Positions 17,959 to 27,113 of a stretch of DNA of 64,000 bases are shown here, piece after piece. The stretch spans positions 18,946 to 82,945 of the forward strand of contig NZ_MU078716.1 in NCBI RefSeq assembly GCF_014078545.1. The letters run 5' to 3'. The notes beneath the pieces were generated by a model. That model made no database searches and was not told the DNA's origin. It worked only from the letters and a program-made list of their open reading frames with translations. Origin of the DNA: Nitrosopumilus sp. b1. GTDB lineage: Archaea; Thermoproteota; Nitrososphaeria; Nitrososphaerales; Nitrosopumilaceae. The position numbers and the translations under genes were made by a program. The stretch's first letter is position 1; every line of letters begins with the position of its first letter.

Positions 17959-18957
17959 TTATTCTGTGGAATCAGGCCACATCATTTTTCGCATCTGTTT
18001 GCCAACTTTTTCAATCTGATGAGCATCGGTTTCTTTCATGTATCTGTCAAAAGCATTTTTGCCGTTTTTCTTGTATTCGCTAATCCATTCTTCGTTAAAT
18101 GTTCCGTCTTGGATCATCTTTAGTACTTTTTTCATTTCCTCTTTGTTTGAAGCATTCATGACCATTGGTCCACGTGTTAGTCCACCATATCTTGCAGTTT
18201 CACTAACTCGTCTCCACATTCCATTGATACCATAACGTTGAATCATATCAACAATTAGTTTTAGTTCATGCAGTACCTCAAAGTATGCAATCTCAGGTTG
18301 ATAACCTGCTTCAACTAATGTCTCAAATGCATTTTGTATCATTGACGCTGCACCACCACAAAGATCTGCTTGTTCACCAAACCAATCAGTTTCAACTTCT
18401 TCTTTGAATGTAGTTTGGATTAATCCTGCTCTTGCACTACCAATTGCTTTTGCAATTCCTAGTGTTCTATCCCAAGCTTTTCCTGTATGATCTTGGTGTA
18501 CTGCAACAATTGAGGGAGTTCCAAAGTTCTCCAGATAAGTTTCACGAACTTTTGAGCCAGGTCCTTTTGGTGCAACCATTATGATATCAACATTTTTTGG
18601 TGCATCAATCCATCTCCAATGAATAGCTGCTGCATGAGAAAATGACAAAGCCTTTCCTTCTGAGAGATTAGGTCCGATTTCATCTTTGTACACTTGGGCC
18701 TGAATCATATCTGGAAGTAATACATGAATGATATCTGCTTGTTTGCATGCATCAGAAACGGACATTACCTTATGACCATCAGATTCAGCTTTGCTCCAGC
18801 TTTTTCCTCCTTCCTTGAGCCCTACGATGACCTTTAGTCCAGAGTCCTTCATGTTGTTTGCTTGAGCATCGCCTTGAATTCCATAGCCAATCACTGCAAT
18901 AGTTTGATTTTTTATTGGATCTAAACTAATGTCAGCATCTTTCCATGTTTTTGCCAT
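17959..18957 (-). CDS. ilvC: Ketol-acid reductoisomerase
   Basis: The 332-residue product is a class I ketol-acid reductoisomerase, the second enzyme of branched-chain amino acid synthesis. It reduces and rearranges acetolactate and acetohydroxybutyrate with NAD(P)H and magnesium. The N-terminal Rossmann motif is IGYGIQGDAQANNMKDSG near 22-39. MVAPKGPGSKVRETY near 130 and the metal-binding DWFGEQADLCGG near 190-201 are intact. The track-length frame starts four codons earlier, but MAKTWKDADISL at 18957 is the family start. The gene is convergent with mcmA2, with only 4 bases between the stops. Confidence 0.96.
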   Translation of the reverse strand: MAKTWKDADISLDPIKNQTIAVIGYGIQGDAQANNMKDSGLKVIVGLKEGGKSWSKAESDGHKVMSVSDACKQADIIHVLLPDMIQAQVYKDEIGPNLSEGKALSFSHAAAIHWRWIDAPKNVDIIMVAPKGPGSKVRETYLENFGTPSIVAVHQDHTGKAWDRTLGIAKAIGSARAGLIQTTFKEEVETDWFGEQADLCGGAASMIQNAFETLVEAGYQPEIAYFEVLHELKLIVDMIQRYGINGMWRRVSETARYGGLTRGPMVMNASNKEEMKKVLKMIQDGTFNEEWISEYKKNGKNAFDRYMKETDAHQIEKVGKQMRKMMWPDSTE

Positions 18958-19032
18958 AATTAGCCTCAAAATCTTGCAAATATTAACTAAAGCGTATTAG
19001 ATTACAAAAAATGTGATGATTCTAAATCAGCA

Positions 19033-19245
19033 TCAAGTGCTAGGAGCATAACTTTTCTGGGTAGAATCAATCATAGTAAAAATTACACCAATTGTAGTAA
19101 CCAAACCACCCATAACTATGAAATATTGACTGCTAATCCACTTGTTTGAAAAGACTGCTGGATTCACTACGCCATACAAAATTGTTAGCACCCCAATTAT
19201 AGACACTAATAATGGAAGTTTTTTTTCAAAAATGCTCTGATTCAT
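19033..19245 (-). CDS. Small two-helix membrane protein, unknown function
   Basis: The 70-residue protein is dominated by two hydrophobic segments (about 11-28 and 40-58), joined by a short loop containing NPAVFSNKWISSQ and followed by a polar tail. It resembles many short two-helix inner-membrane proteins and carries no family motif that I recognise. It sits between ilvC (75 bases downstream) and the antiporter (84 bases upstream) on the same strand. Confidence 0.6.
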   Translation of the reverse strand: MNQSIFEKKLPLLVSIIGVLTILYGVVNPAVFSNKWISSQYFIVMGGLVTTIGVIFTMIDSTQKSYAPST

Positions 19246-19329
19246 TTCAATTTGTCATTAAAAATGATTAAAGCAGAAATTGTCTACATTTGTTGATATT
19301 TGATTTAAGATTTGGATCCATGTGAAAGA

Positions 19330-21156
19330 TTAATTTTTTGTATCAGTATCTTCAGGGGTTTGAAACTCAGTATCATCATTATCTTGTGAGGATATCCAAT
19401 TATCAAACAGATGGGTTCTAGTGAGTCCTCGCATTGCAATAAAAGTATCCAGCATAAGAGGAATTATTGCAACAAGCCCAATTGTTGAAATTATGACCTT
19501 GTCGTTTTCTGATTCTAAATCAACAAAAGTAATGAATACTGCAACTAATGCGAGGATCAACCCCATAAACAAGATATTTCGAATCACTCTATGAACGGGC
19601 TTGGTAACTAGCTGTTTTCCATCAGGTGCGAAATTAACTGTAATCGCATCAGATATGCTTGTGATAATATTTTCAGTTTTTCCAACAAGTGAAAATACCG
19701 GGTAAATTAAAATCACTGCGGTTAAAATTCCAAGAAAGATTGATGGATCCATAAAGAAGGGAACATCAGGATTCTCCAGCAGAGAAATAATATCGGATGA
19801 AAAATAATCCATAACAACCAGAATAGTTACTATTATTATGAAATGGACTAGAAAGTTCGGACCATGTTTTTTGATATTGCTAATGTTTTTAATTTTTGAA
19901 GGCTTACTTGTCTCACCAAGTGCTGAGCCAGCTCTGATGAATCTTCCTGCAAGGAAAATACTATCAAGTAATTTTACCGGAATGATTGACCTTTGATCTG
20001 CAACTGTTGGTAGTGCTCGCAATAAAAGTGGCATTGCAAGCATTGTGACTAGTGCGACAACTATTGTAACAGGGTATATTGATTCATTGATGCTTCCACT
20101 GTCTACCCCCAGTTTAGCTATAATGAATGAAAATTCACCTATCGGAATCATCATTACGCCTATGGTTGATGCGCTAAGGAATTTGTTTCCAGATAGAGAT
20201 GCAGCAAACATGTTTCCAACAAATTTTCCAACAATAGCAACGGCAACTACTGGAATTGCAATCCAAATTGCATTTGGAATGAGTGTAATGTCGACAAGCA
20301 TTCCTATCGATACGAAAAAGATTATGATGAAAAAATCCTTTAACGGTAAAATCTTGTGAGTTACTGATTCTGAAAACTTTGATGATGCAATTATCATTCC
20401 CATCAAGAATGCACCGACAGCACTGCTAAGACCTAGGAAATGTGCTAAAACGGATAACCCAAATGCAAGCGCCAAAGCAGTCACAAACTGTGCTTCCTCC
20501 ATCTTGATTTTGCTTACATGCTCTAAGAGTCTTGGAATTACTTTGATTCCAATTGCAAAGGTCAGGACAAAAAAGACGACACTTTGAATAATTATCAAAC
20601 CAAAATCAGTTAATGCAAAGCTAGACCCCTTTGAAGCATTACCCAATAGAGTAAGAAGTAAAACAGCAGCTAGGTCCTCAATTATTAGTATAGTTACAAC
20701 GGTATTCCATTCTTTGGTGTTGACAAGATTAAGATCTCGAAGGAATCTAAGAGAGATGGCTGTACTTGTAATTGCAAGAATGCTTCCCAAAAATAATGCT
20801 TCGAGATGGGTCCATTCAAATGCCATTCCAAGGATGTATCCTGCAGCAAATACTATTGCTAGCTGTACAGTTCCAATGATAATTCCATTTAATCCGACAT
20901 CTCTTAATTTCTGAATGCTAAATTCCAAGCCAACAACAAAAAGCAAAATAATAATTCCAAATTCTGCCAACAAGTTGATTAATTCTGTATCAGTTACCAC
21001 CCCAAGACCAAACGGGCCTGCAATAATTCCTATCAAAATGAATCCGATAATTGTTGGAAATTTTATCTTGTGCATCAACCACGCACAAAGCATTCCTCCT
21101 CCAAACAAGACTGTAAGTAAGCTTAGGAATTCAGTTACTCCGGCAGATACCACCAT
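19330..21156 (-). CDS. CPA2-family cation:proton antiporter (KefB/NapA-like) with extra C-terminal membrane segments
   Basis: The 608-residue protein begins with the CPA2 exchanger domain (residues about 8-380, 11-13 helices). It shows FPTIIGFILIGIIAGPFGLG near 28, FGIIILLFVVGLEFSIQKLRD near 66, ITSTAISL near 130 and a VGAFLMGMIIASS helix near 235. There is no TrkA-N/RCK domain after it. Instead the C-terminal third has four more hydrophobic segments (about 435-455, 468-490, 515-540 and 550-570), like a small extra membrane domain, and an acidic tail. It likely exchanges Na+ or K+ for protons. The extra segments are the unusual part, and their role is not evident. Confidence 0.9.
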   Translation of the reverse strand: MVVSAGVTEFLSLLTVLFGGGMLCAWLMHKIKFPTIIGFILIGIIAGPFGLGVVTDTELINLLAEFGIIILLFVVGLEFSIQKLRDVGLNGIIIGTVQLAIVFAAGYILGMAFEWTHLEALFLGSILAITSTAISLRFLRDLNLVNTKEWNTVVTILIIEDLAAVLLLTLLGNASKGSSFALTDFGLIIIQSVVFFVLTFAIGIKVIPRLLEHVSKIKMEEAQFVTALALAFGLSVLAHFLGLSSAVGAFLMGMIIASSKFSESVTHKILPLKDFFIIIFFVSIGMLVDITLIPNAIWIAIPVVAVAIVGKFVGNMFAASLSGNKFLSASTIGVMMIPIGEFSFIIAKLGVDSGSINESIYPVTIVVALVTMLAMPLLLRALPTVADQRSIIPVKLLDSIFLAGRFIRAGSALGETSKPSKIKNISNIKKHGPNFLVHFIIIVTILVVMDYFSSDIISLLENPDVPFFMDPSIFLGILTAVILIYPVFSLVGKTENIITSISDAITVNFAPDGKQLVTKPVHRVIRNILFMGLILALVAVFITFVDLESENDKVIISTIGLVAIIPLMLDTFIAMRGLTRTHLFDNWISSQDNDDTEFQTPEDTDTKN

Positions 21157-21367
21157 ACTAGTTTGAAAATAGTATAATTAAATCATGGCTACAATTTATT
21201 TGATTTAAAGAATCTACAAATGAATCAATATAAAAAAACAGATGTAATTGCATTCATTAATTCCATTTAGTATTTGATTATGGTTTTTCATAAAACATGA
21301 AAATCGCAATTTAATGCAAAGAGAGGTTGAACTAAATCGTTAGTTTATCGTGGATTATAGGAACATC

Positions 21368-22786
21368 CTATGCAGTATTAATTATGGTGATTTTTACATT
21401 CTCACCTTCCATCCACGAAATCGCTATTTTATCACCAGAGCTTGAAGTGAACGGATAGTGTTTTGTGATATCACCTTGCACCAATGCTTCATTTCTAATC
21501 AAGTTCCCATCACTACCTACAATGGCCAAATGTATACTACCATCGCCAATGTACGTATAATCTTCATCATATGTAGGACTCTTCTTTAATCCTTCAGAAT
21601 TTACAAATACAATCCAGGCATTGTTATCGTTATCAGTTACCAAGTATTGCGTCGTGGGTGGAATCCATTTTTCAGAAAGTAGCTTGATAGGAATAGGAGT
21701 ACCATATGAATTTCCACCATCATCAGAATATGCATAGTAAAATCCCTGTCCGTTTATTGCATCATCACTTCCAGTAAACCACGCAATATGCAATCGTTCT
21801 TTATCATCAAATGCCATACCGGGACCTGCATCAGGACAACCGTTCATAAACCAGTCATCTTTTCCAACTTTTACAGGTTCTGTGAATACCTGCGCCATGC
21901 CATTGTCCACAGAATGCGACACCGTAATGTCACGAATTATAATTTTATCATTATATGTACCGTGATAATCTGTCCTCATATCATCAGACAGGGATTGAAC
22001 AGTGTTAAGAAATGTTGAACGTGAAGATGCGTATACTTCATTGTCAGGTCCCATTGTAATCACTGTGGCACAGCATTGACATGCAGAATGATCCGTTATG
22101 ACACTTTTCTCAAAAGTCTGTCCACCGTCCATTGAACTTACAACTCTTAATACTGTCGGCGTTCCTGAATTATCCTTCTCTTTTGAATAATCTAAATTAA
22201 GATATGAAATGTGAACACTGTTGTCTTCTGAAATAGCAATGAACGGATACGATTGTTCACCCTCTGGATCATCAGGTGACGGGTTTCTTGCTGGTTCAAA
22301 TGTATTTGCCCCATCTAATGATCTGGCATATTGTAATGTGATTTTGCCCCATGGAAATTTGTCTGGATCTGAATAATCTGCATCATACCATACAAGATGG
22401 ACTTCACCGTTTTTCCCAACACCCATTCCAGGCGCACTCCATTGGGCACTAACAATCACGCTGTCTTTTGCGTGATTTACACGCACAGGTTCTGAGAATG
22501 TTTTTCCACCATCATCAGAAGATACGACATACAGATTACCGCCTTCATTTTCTGATTTAAAATACGCAGCGTATATTCGGCCAGAAGTATCATCAATTAC
22601 AACAGAAGGAGTGGTTGCATCAGGGATTGTATAATATATTGCCTGATTGATTTGTTGTTCAATTTTGTTTTTAATACTTGCTGTCGCTACAGAATCATCA
22701 GTTGTTTCAGAATTATTTAATTGAATCAATAATAAAGAACCAGCGATTACGGTGATAATCGAAATAATAATAATATTTTTTTTCAT
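21368..22786 (-). CDS. Exported sialidase-like beta-propeller with CQCC motif (copy 2)
   Basis: The 472-residue protein has an N-terminal signal anchor (residues 5-24). The rest is a BNR/Asp-box beta-propeller, with the repeated S-D-GG-F pattern seen as SSDDGGKTFSEPVRV, SLDGANTFEP, SMDGGQTFEK and SDDGGNSYGTP. A CQCC motif sits at residues 236-239, just before a GPDNEVYASS propeller strand; the paralogue upstream has the same motif in the same place. Asp-box folds are shared by sialidases and many non-enzymatic propellers, so glycoside hydrolase activity is not implied. It begins one base after its paralogue and is the last gene of a three-gene operon led by the 24313-25059 gene. Confidence 0.8.
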   Translation of the reverse strand: MKKNIIIISIITVIAGSLLLIQLNNSETTDDSVATASIKNKIEQQINQAIYYTIPDATTPSVVIDDTSGRIYAAYFKSENEGGNLYVVSSDDGGKTFSEPVRVNHAKDSVIVSAQWSAPGMGVGKNGEVHLVWYDADYSDPDKFPWGKITLQYARSLDGANTFEPARNPSPDDPEGEQSYPFIAISEDNSVHISYLNLDYSKEKDNSGTPTVLRVVSSMDGGQTFEKSVITDHSACQCCATVITMGPDNEVYASSRSTFLNTVQSLSDDMRTDYHGTYNDKIIIRDITVSHSVDNGMAQVFTEPVKVGKDDWFMNGCPDAGPGMAFDDKERLHIAWFTGSDDAINGQGFYYAYSDDGGNSYGTPIPIKLLSEKWIPPTTQYLVTDNDNNAWIVFVNSEGLKKSPTYDEDYTYIGDGSIHLAIVGSDGNLIRNEALVQGDITKHYPFTSSSGDKIAISWMEGENVKITIINTA

Positions 22787-22787
22787 A

Positions 22788-24296
22788 TTAGATCGTCTTT
22801 AGAGATAATGAAACTAGATTTGCCCCGACAGAATCTGAATAACCTACAATCGTGCCCTGTTTAGTAGATTTTATGCTAGGGAAGGTACGGGTATCAGTTG
22901 GAAATTTAGATTCATCCAAGATGTTTCCATTTCGATCTAGTGCAAAAACATTAAGTTCCATTTCGTGTTCGGTCTCCCAAACATTATCAGTGATTGCATA
23001 GTCATTATACATCATAAATGCAATCCATGCAATTCCATCATCATCAACGGTCAATGCAGCACCATTGTGAATTGGTGCAATATAGTCTGCTGAAAATATT
23101 GGGATTGGATCACTAAATGTTTCTCCCTTGTCGTCAGAATAAACATAATAGTATCCCATCTTGCCATCCTCACCAGTTCCAGTAAAGTATGACAGGTGTA
23201 ATCTTCCTTGGTTGTCAAAAGTCAATCCAGGTCCAATTGATATACAACCATTAAACATCCATTTTTTCTCTTGTACTCGTACGGGCTCACTCCACTTCTC
23301 ACCCTTTCCGCCATCCAGAGTATGAGATATTACAATGTCCCTTGCAGTGGAATATTTGATTGGAGCACCAATAAGACCCTCATCAAACGCTTTTTTTCCT
23401 GCATCATCTAACCCTTCATACCACTCTTCTTGGCTTTTTAATTTATAGAGATATTTGATGTGTTTGTCTTCTGGATTGCTTTCATCAATGTAGTATCTGT
23501 CACTGGTTCTCCAGACAAAATATACTTCGCCGTCAGGCCCTACGGTTGATGCAATATCACAACACTGGCATGCAGTCTCATCTAAGATAAATTGCTCAAA
23601 TGTTTTTCCACCGTCGTTTGAACGCAATACTGGCATCTGGGTAACATAATCAACATCGTCTAACTTGTACGTAATCTCTTTTCCAGTCTCTCCATCTACA
23701 ATGGCATATTCGTTATTTATGTATGGCATCATAATTGTACCGTCTTTGCTTACAGTAAGTTCAGGGTATAGCTTTTCACTTAGTTCTAATTCTTTTGCAG
23801 GATCAACTGCATGGCTAAAGCTCTGACCGCCATCAGTAGACTTTGCAAGACGCATATTATATATGCCATAAAATTGCGGGTGTTCTTCAATTTGCTGCCA
23901 TGTAATGTATACTTCCCCATTGGGTCCAAACTGGATTGGGTTTGTGTAGCCTCCGGCTGATGCATCACCATCAATATCATTGACCCTTACTGGGTCAGAA
24001 AACGATTTTCCATTATCACTAGACTTGACCATAAAAACATCTGCGCTGCCTTCCTCATTTTCATCATAATAGCTTACATACAGATTATTGCTTTTTTCAT
24101 CAAAAGCAAATGAAGGATCCAAGCCGTTTGGAATCGTTTTTGTATCAGAAACTTGAATTTGGTAATTTTGTTTTGTTATTTTTTTAGTATTTACATCTAG
24201 GGTTCCAGAATCATTTGATTGTAGTGCAAACACCAAGCCGCCTGCTACAGCTGCGGCAACTACTATTGCAGATATTAAAAGGATTTTATTTTTCAT
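22788..24296 (-). CDS. Exported sialidase-like beta-propeller with CQCC motif (copy 1)
   Basis: The 502-residue paralogue of the next gene has a signal anchor at residues 4-24, then Asp-box propeller blades with SSDNGKSFSDPVRV, STDGGQSF, SNDGGKTFEQF, TLDGGKGEKWSEPVRV and SDDKGETFSDP. CQCC is at residues 243-246, followed by DIASTVGPDGEVYFVWR, matching the other copy closely. CxCC-type clusters can bind copper or another soft metal, or undergo disulfide exchange; here that is inference. The operon context (His/Met-rich exported protein upstream, thioredoxin-CcdA gene across the divergent promoter) supports a redox or metal role outside the cell membrane. It follows the 24313-25059 gene by 16 bases. 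Confidence 0.8.
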   Translation of the reverse strand: MKNKILLISAIVVAAAVAGGLVFALQSNDSGTLDVNTKKITKQNYQIQVSDTKTIPNGLDPSFAFDEKSNNLYVSYYDENEEGSADVFMVKSSDNGKSFSDPVRVNDIDGDASAGGYTNPIQFGPNGEVYITWQQIEEHPQFYGIYNMRLAKSTDGGQSFSHAVDPAKELELSEKLYPELTVSKDGTIMMPYINNEYAIVDGETGKEITYKLDDVDYVTQMPVLRSNDGGKTFEQFILDETACQCCDIASTVGPDGEVYFVWRTSDRYYIDESNPEDKHIKYLYKLKSQEEWYEGLDDAGKKAFDEGLIGAPIKYSTARDIVISHTLDGGKGEKWSEPVRVQEKKWMFNGCISIGPGLTFDNQGRLHLSYFTGTGEDGKMGYYYVYSDDKGETFSDPIPIFSADYIAPIHNGAALTVDDDGIAWIAFMMYNDYAITDNVWETEHEMELNVFALDRNGNILDESKFPTDTRTFPSIKSTKQGTIVGYSDSVGANLVSLSLKTI

Positions 24297-24312
24297 AAGC
24301 CATCAAAAAAAA

Positions 24313-25059
24313 TTAATTTTTGGGATATGACTCGCTTTGCAAATATGCTCGTTGTTCTTTTTTGTAGTCAAGTGATGAATAACCAGTCTTTCCATTCTTC
24401 TCCATATTCTTTACGGTGTTATGGTAGTTGTTTTTTGGTTCATATCCATTGCATTCAAAAGAGAACACATCAACAATTGCAATTCCCATTCCCTGATCTT
24501 CTTGGTAGGTGTATATTCCATCATCAAGCGTTTCAATATGATAATCTGTGATATCACAGTTTACATAATCAAACGAGCGAATAGGTACACCATGCAAGTT
24601 TAGATTGACAGTAATACCGTTGCTGGAAAATCTAGGATCAATTATTCCCAGATTTGATGGATGTTTATAGAAATAATCAGCCATCTCGTACAAGTTGTGC
24701 TTTTCTGGACCAACTAGTCCAGTAAGTGTAAACGTTGCAGGTGAACCTGCTCTTCTATCATCTACACCAACTCCTCTAGCATATCCTCCAGTTTGAGTAA
24801 ATGAGGTAAATGTATCGATTGTTTCACTTCCAGATGAAGTTCTAAACTTGACTTCAATCATTACATCATTGACACTCTGTTTGGCAGGTTTGCGCCATTC
24901 CTTTTCAGCGTGCATTTCATGTCCTTCATGGTCCATGGATTCATTTTCTGCAGCTGCGTATACAGGTGCAAATGCTCCAGTACCTAGTGAAACTGCAAGT
25001 GCCAAAGTCATTGCGACAACTGTTCCATATAGTATTACTTTCTGTTTTGTGCCAGACAT
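24313..25059 (-). CDS. Exported His/Met-containing protein, first gene of the CQCC operon
   Basis: The 248-residue protein starts at MSGTKQ (25059). The longer frame to 25140 runs through the promoter. A signal peptide covers residues 1-36 (hydrophobic core VVAMTLALAVSLGTGAF, then VYAAA). The mature protein opens with SMDHEGHEMHAEKEW, a His/Met/Glu cluster of the type seen in periplasmic copper-binding proteins. A beta-rich domain follows with TFTSFTQTGGYARGVGVDD and two single Cys (about 180 and 207). I do not recognise the domain. It has a well-placed TATA box and the shared AATGTACCA box upstream, and leads an operon with the two CQCC propellers. Confidence 0.75.
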   Translation of the reverse strand: MSGTKQKVILYGTVVAMTLALAVSLGTGAFAPVYAAAENESMDHEGHEMHAEKEWRKPAKQSVNDVMIEVKFRTSSGSETIDTFTSFTQTGGYARGVGVDDRRAGSPATFTLTGLVGPEKHNLYEMADYFYKHPSNLGIIDPRFSSNGITVNLNLHGVPIRSFDYVNCDITDYHIETLDDGIYTYQEDQGMGIAIVDVFSFECNGYEPKNNYHNTVKNMEKNGKTGYSSLDYKKEQRAYLQSESYPKN

Positions 25060-25090
25060 TTTTTCCTTGTGCAAGATAAATTGATTTGAG

Positions 25091-25100
25091 TTATTATACA
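25091..25100 (-). promoter_or_regulatory. TATA box of the CQCC operon
   Basis: On the minus strand this reads TGTATAATAA, centred 37 bases before the ATG at 25059. An archaeal transcript would then start near 25070. An AAGGA element lies just ahead of the ATG. The AATGTACCA box ends about 6 bases upstream of it. Confidence 0.55.
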
Positions 25101-25103
25101 AAA

Positions 25104-25117
25104 TGGTACATTTGTCA
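25104..25117 (-). promoter_or_regulatory. Operator candidate of the CQCC operon (TGACAAATGTACCA)
   Basis: Read on the minus strand, TGACAAATGTACCA is an exact 14-base match, in inverted orientation, to 25190-25203 across the divergent intergenic region. It lies just upstream of the TATA box, a position typical for archaeal activators or for factors that assist TBP/TFB. Confidence 0.6.
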
Positions 25118-25182
25118 GATAAACTATAGAACAACAACAAAACATCAAAGTATTTTAGAAAAATTGTGTGTGTTTCTGACTA

Positions 25183-25203
25183 GTACAAATGACAAATGTA
25201 CCA
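25183..25203 (+). promoter_or_regulatory. Operator candidate upstream of the regulator gene (GTACA-N9-TGTAC)
   Basis: This is an inverted repeat GTACA-N9-TGTAC at 25183-25201, ending in the AATGTACCA box. TATA-like TTAAATATA follows at about 25211-25219. The same palindrome with the same 9-base spacer recurs at 27178-27196. Confidence 0.6.
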
Positions 25204-25237
25204 TAGGCAATTAAATATACTGTATCATAGTTTTTTG

Positions 25238-25711
25238 GTGAGAATAAGTTACGAAAATAACAGTCCAAACAAATTAGAAAAGATTGCTACAGAAATAAAT
25301 CAAAATCCAGGAATAAGATTCAATGAATTATTACGAAAAACGGAAATTCCTAGTGGAACATTAATGCACTATGTCAAACAATTAGAAAAAAGAAAGGTAA
25401 TAAACATCAAGAGGGAATCAAGGCAGACCAGATACTTTTCAATTGATGTAAAAAATTATGAAGTAAATACGATTATTGCATTTAGAAAACCAACTTTGAA
25501 AAACATACTACTTTGTTTAATGAATACAGATTATTTATCATTGCCAATGATTTCAGAAGCTATAAAAAAATCACCTCCAACATGTTCAGTAGCACTTGCA
25601 GAATTGACAGACATTGGATTGGTTGAATCGGCATTACAAGGCAGAAAAAAGACGTTTAAAGTCATAGACAAGAACAGCATATTAAAAATCACTCAGAAGT
25701 ATTGTATATGA
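25238..25711 (+). CDS. Two-winged-helix DNA-binding regulator, probable regulator of the CQCC/CcdA module
   Basis: From GTG 25238 the protein has 157 residues and consists of two winged helix-turn-helix units. The first (about 12-75) contains LEKIATEINQNPGIRFNELL, then PSGTLMHYVKQLEKRKVI. The second (about 85-150) contains MISEAIKKSPPTCSVALAEL, then DIGLVESALQGRKKTF. The layout is that of archaeal MarR/ArsR-like tandem wHTH regulators. The frame extends 14 codons upstream to an ATG-like start at 25196, but that would place the operator and TATA box inside the gene. The GTG is about 23 bases from the TATA box, giving a nearly leaderless mRNA. It is flanked by the operator sites it probably binds. 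Confidence 0.75.
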   Translation: MRISYENNSPNKLEKIATEINQNPGIRFNELLRKTEIPSGTLMHYVKQLEKRKVINIKRESRQTRYFSIDVKNYEVNTIIAFRKPTLKNILLCLMNTDYLSLPMISEAIKKSPPTCSVALAELTDIGLVESALQGRKKTFKVIDKNSILKITQKYCI

Positions 25712-25724
25712 AGATTTGACAATA

Positions 25725-25746
25725 GAACATTCAAGAAATGTACCAC
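25725..25746 (+). promoter_or_regulatory. Operator candidate upstream of the thioredoxin-CcdA gene
   Basis: GAACA-N9-TGTAC (25725-25743) is a one-mismatch version of the GTACA-N9-TGTAC palindrome, again ending in AATGTACCA. TATA-like TTATAATTA follows at 25752-25760, eight bases on. Confidence 0.55.
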
Positions 25747-25813
25747 ATGCGTTATAATTAATTTCTTCATAGAAACTTGATGTATATTATTACAATCAAG
25801 ATTTGGTGATAAA

Positions 25814-27079
25814 TTGAAAAAACAGACATTCATGCTTTTGCCAATATTGGTTTTGTTAATGGTTATTCCTTCAACTAATTTTGTTCATGCCGTAACATAT
25901 GAGGCAACTACGATGGATGGAGAGCTTGTCAATTTGGAGAAATATCAAGGAAAAGCAGTAATGCTAAACGGTTGGGCAACATGGTGCAAGGACTGTTTGA
26001 AAGAAATGCCTGCACTTGAGGCTCTGCACAAAGAGTTTGAAGAACAAGGACTGGTAGTAATTGGTACAAGTACTGATCTCAAAGGTTTTGATGATAAAGT
26101 ATCTGCATTTGCAGATAGACTCGGAGTCACATACACGATACTGAGGGATCCTGATGATAGATTCAGTAGAACCTTCAAAGCAGTTGGTCTTCCCCATACT
26201 GTTCTCTTTGATAGACAAGGTGAAGTTGTATACGAGTGGAGAGGAGCATTCGAACCAATGTCAGAGGATACAAAACACAAGGTCAACATAGCATTGGGAA
26301 ATATCAAAAATGATTTAATCGAAGAAGATCAAATAGCGGCAATAGGTTTTGCATTAGCATTTTCTGCAGGACTGTTAAGTTTTCTCTCACCATGTGTATT
26401 ACCATTGATACCTGCATATGCATCATTTCTTACTGGAACCAGCGTAAAAGAAATGGAAAATGTAAATGCACAGGGACAGAATCAAGTCCATTATCGTTAC
26501 AATGCATTAAAGAGAGGATTACTCTTTGTCTTGGGATTTTCGGTCATTTTTGTTGCAATAGGTGCATCAACTGCTTTTGTTGGCTCGTTTTTCACCGATG
26601 CCTCTGAATGGATTGCCCGAATAGGGGGCATCATAGTAATCATATTTGGATTACACATACTAGGAATTTTAAAAATTCCCATACTAAGTAGGCAATTAAA
26701 ATTTGATTCATCAAAACAAACAGTCAGAAATGCAGGCCCCCTAGTAGTGGGAATCACATTTGGTGCAGGGTGGACTCCATGCATAGGTCCCATACTTGCA
26801 GGCATACTAACAATAGCTGCAGTCAGCTCATCTGCAACCATGGGTGCAGCATTACTAGGAGTTTATTCTCTTGGACTTGCCATACCATTTATCATATCAG
26901 CCGTTGCGATAGAAAAATTTGTAAAAATAATCCGTAGATTACGTAAATGGATGAACATGATTGAAAAAATTAGTGGTGCGTTACTAATCATAGTTGGAAT
27001 TTTACTTTTAAGCGGTTCACTAGTTTTCCTTTCATCAATGTTTGGTGAAACTTTGACATTGAACATTTCTGATATGTAA
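25814..27079 (+). CDS. Thioredoxin-CcdA (DsbD-like) fusion protein, extracytoplasmic thiol reduction
   Basis: The 421-residue protein has a signal peptide (1-26) and a TlpA/ResA-like thioredoxin domain with active site WCKDC (Cys58, Cys61) and cis-Pro in VGLPHTVLF near 140. A CcdA-type membrane domain of six helices follows (about 175-415), with its two redox Cys in SPCVLPLIPAY (Cys194) and GWTPCIGP (Cys323). CcdA/DsbD proteins carry electrons from cytosolic thioredoxin across the membrane to reduce exported thiols. Fusing the thioredoxin in front puts donor and acceptor on one chain. The TTG start is supported by GGTGA just upstream. Its operator matches those of the CQCC operon, whose Cys-rich propellers are plausible substrates (inference). 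Confidence 0.9.
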   Translation: MKKQTFMLLPILVLLMVIPSTNFVHAVTYEATTMDGELVNLEKYQGKAVMLNGWATWCKDCLKEMPALEALHKEFEEQGLVVIGTSTDLKGFDDKVSAFADRLGVTYTILRDPDDRFSRTFKAVGLPHTVLFDRQGEVVYEWRGAFEPMSEDTKHKVNIALGNIKNDLIEEDQIAAIGFALAFSAGLLSFLSPCVLPLIPAYASFLTGTSVKEMENVNAQGQNQVHYRYNALKRGLLFVLGFSVIFVAIGASTAFVGSFFTDASEWIARIGGIIVIIFGLHILGILKIPILSRQLKFDSSKQTVRNAGPLVVGITFGAGWTPCIGPILAGILTIAAVSSSATMGAALLGVYSLGLAIPFIISAVAIEKFVKIIRRLRKWMNMIEKISGALLIIVGILLLSGSLVFLSSMFGETLTLNISDM

Positions 27080-27113
27080 TTATAATATATTCATAATTTT
27101 TATTGTGAATTAA

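Noticed and set aside
21357..21371. ATAGGA/TCCTAT hairpin at the end of the CQCC operon as terminator
   Set aside because: Only 6 base pairs, overlaps the stop codon, and no T-run follows on the minus strand.
21368..24296. Calling the two Asp-box propellers true sialidases
   Set aside because: The Asp-box marks a fold, not an activity. I could not identify the catalytic Arg triad and Tyr/Glu pair, and the context points elsewhere.
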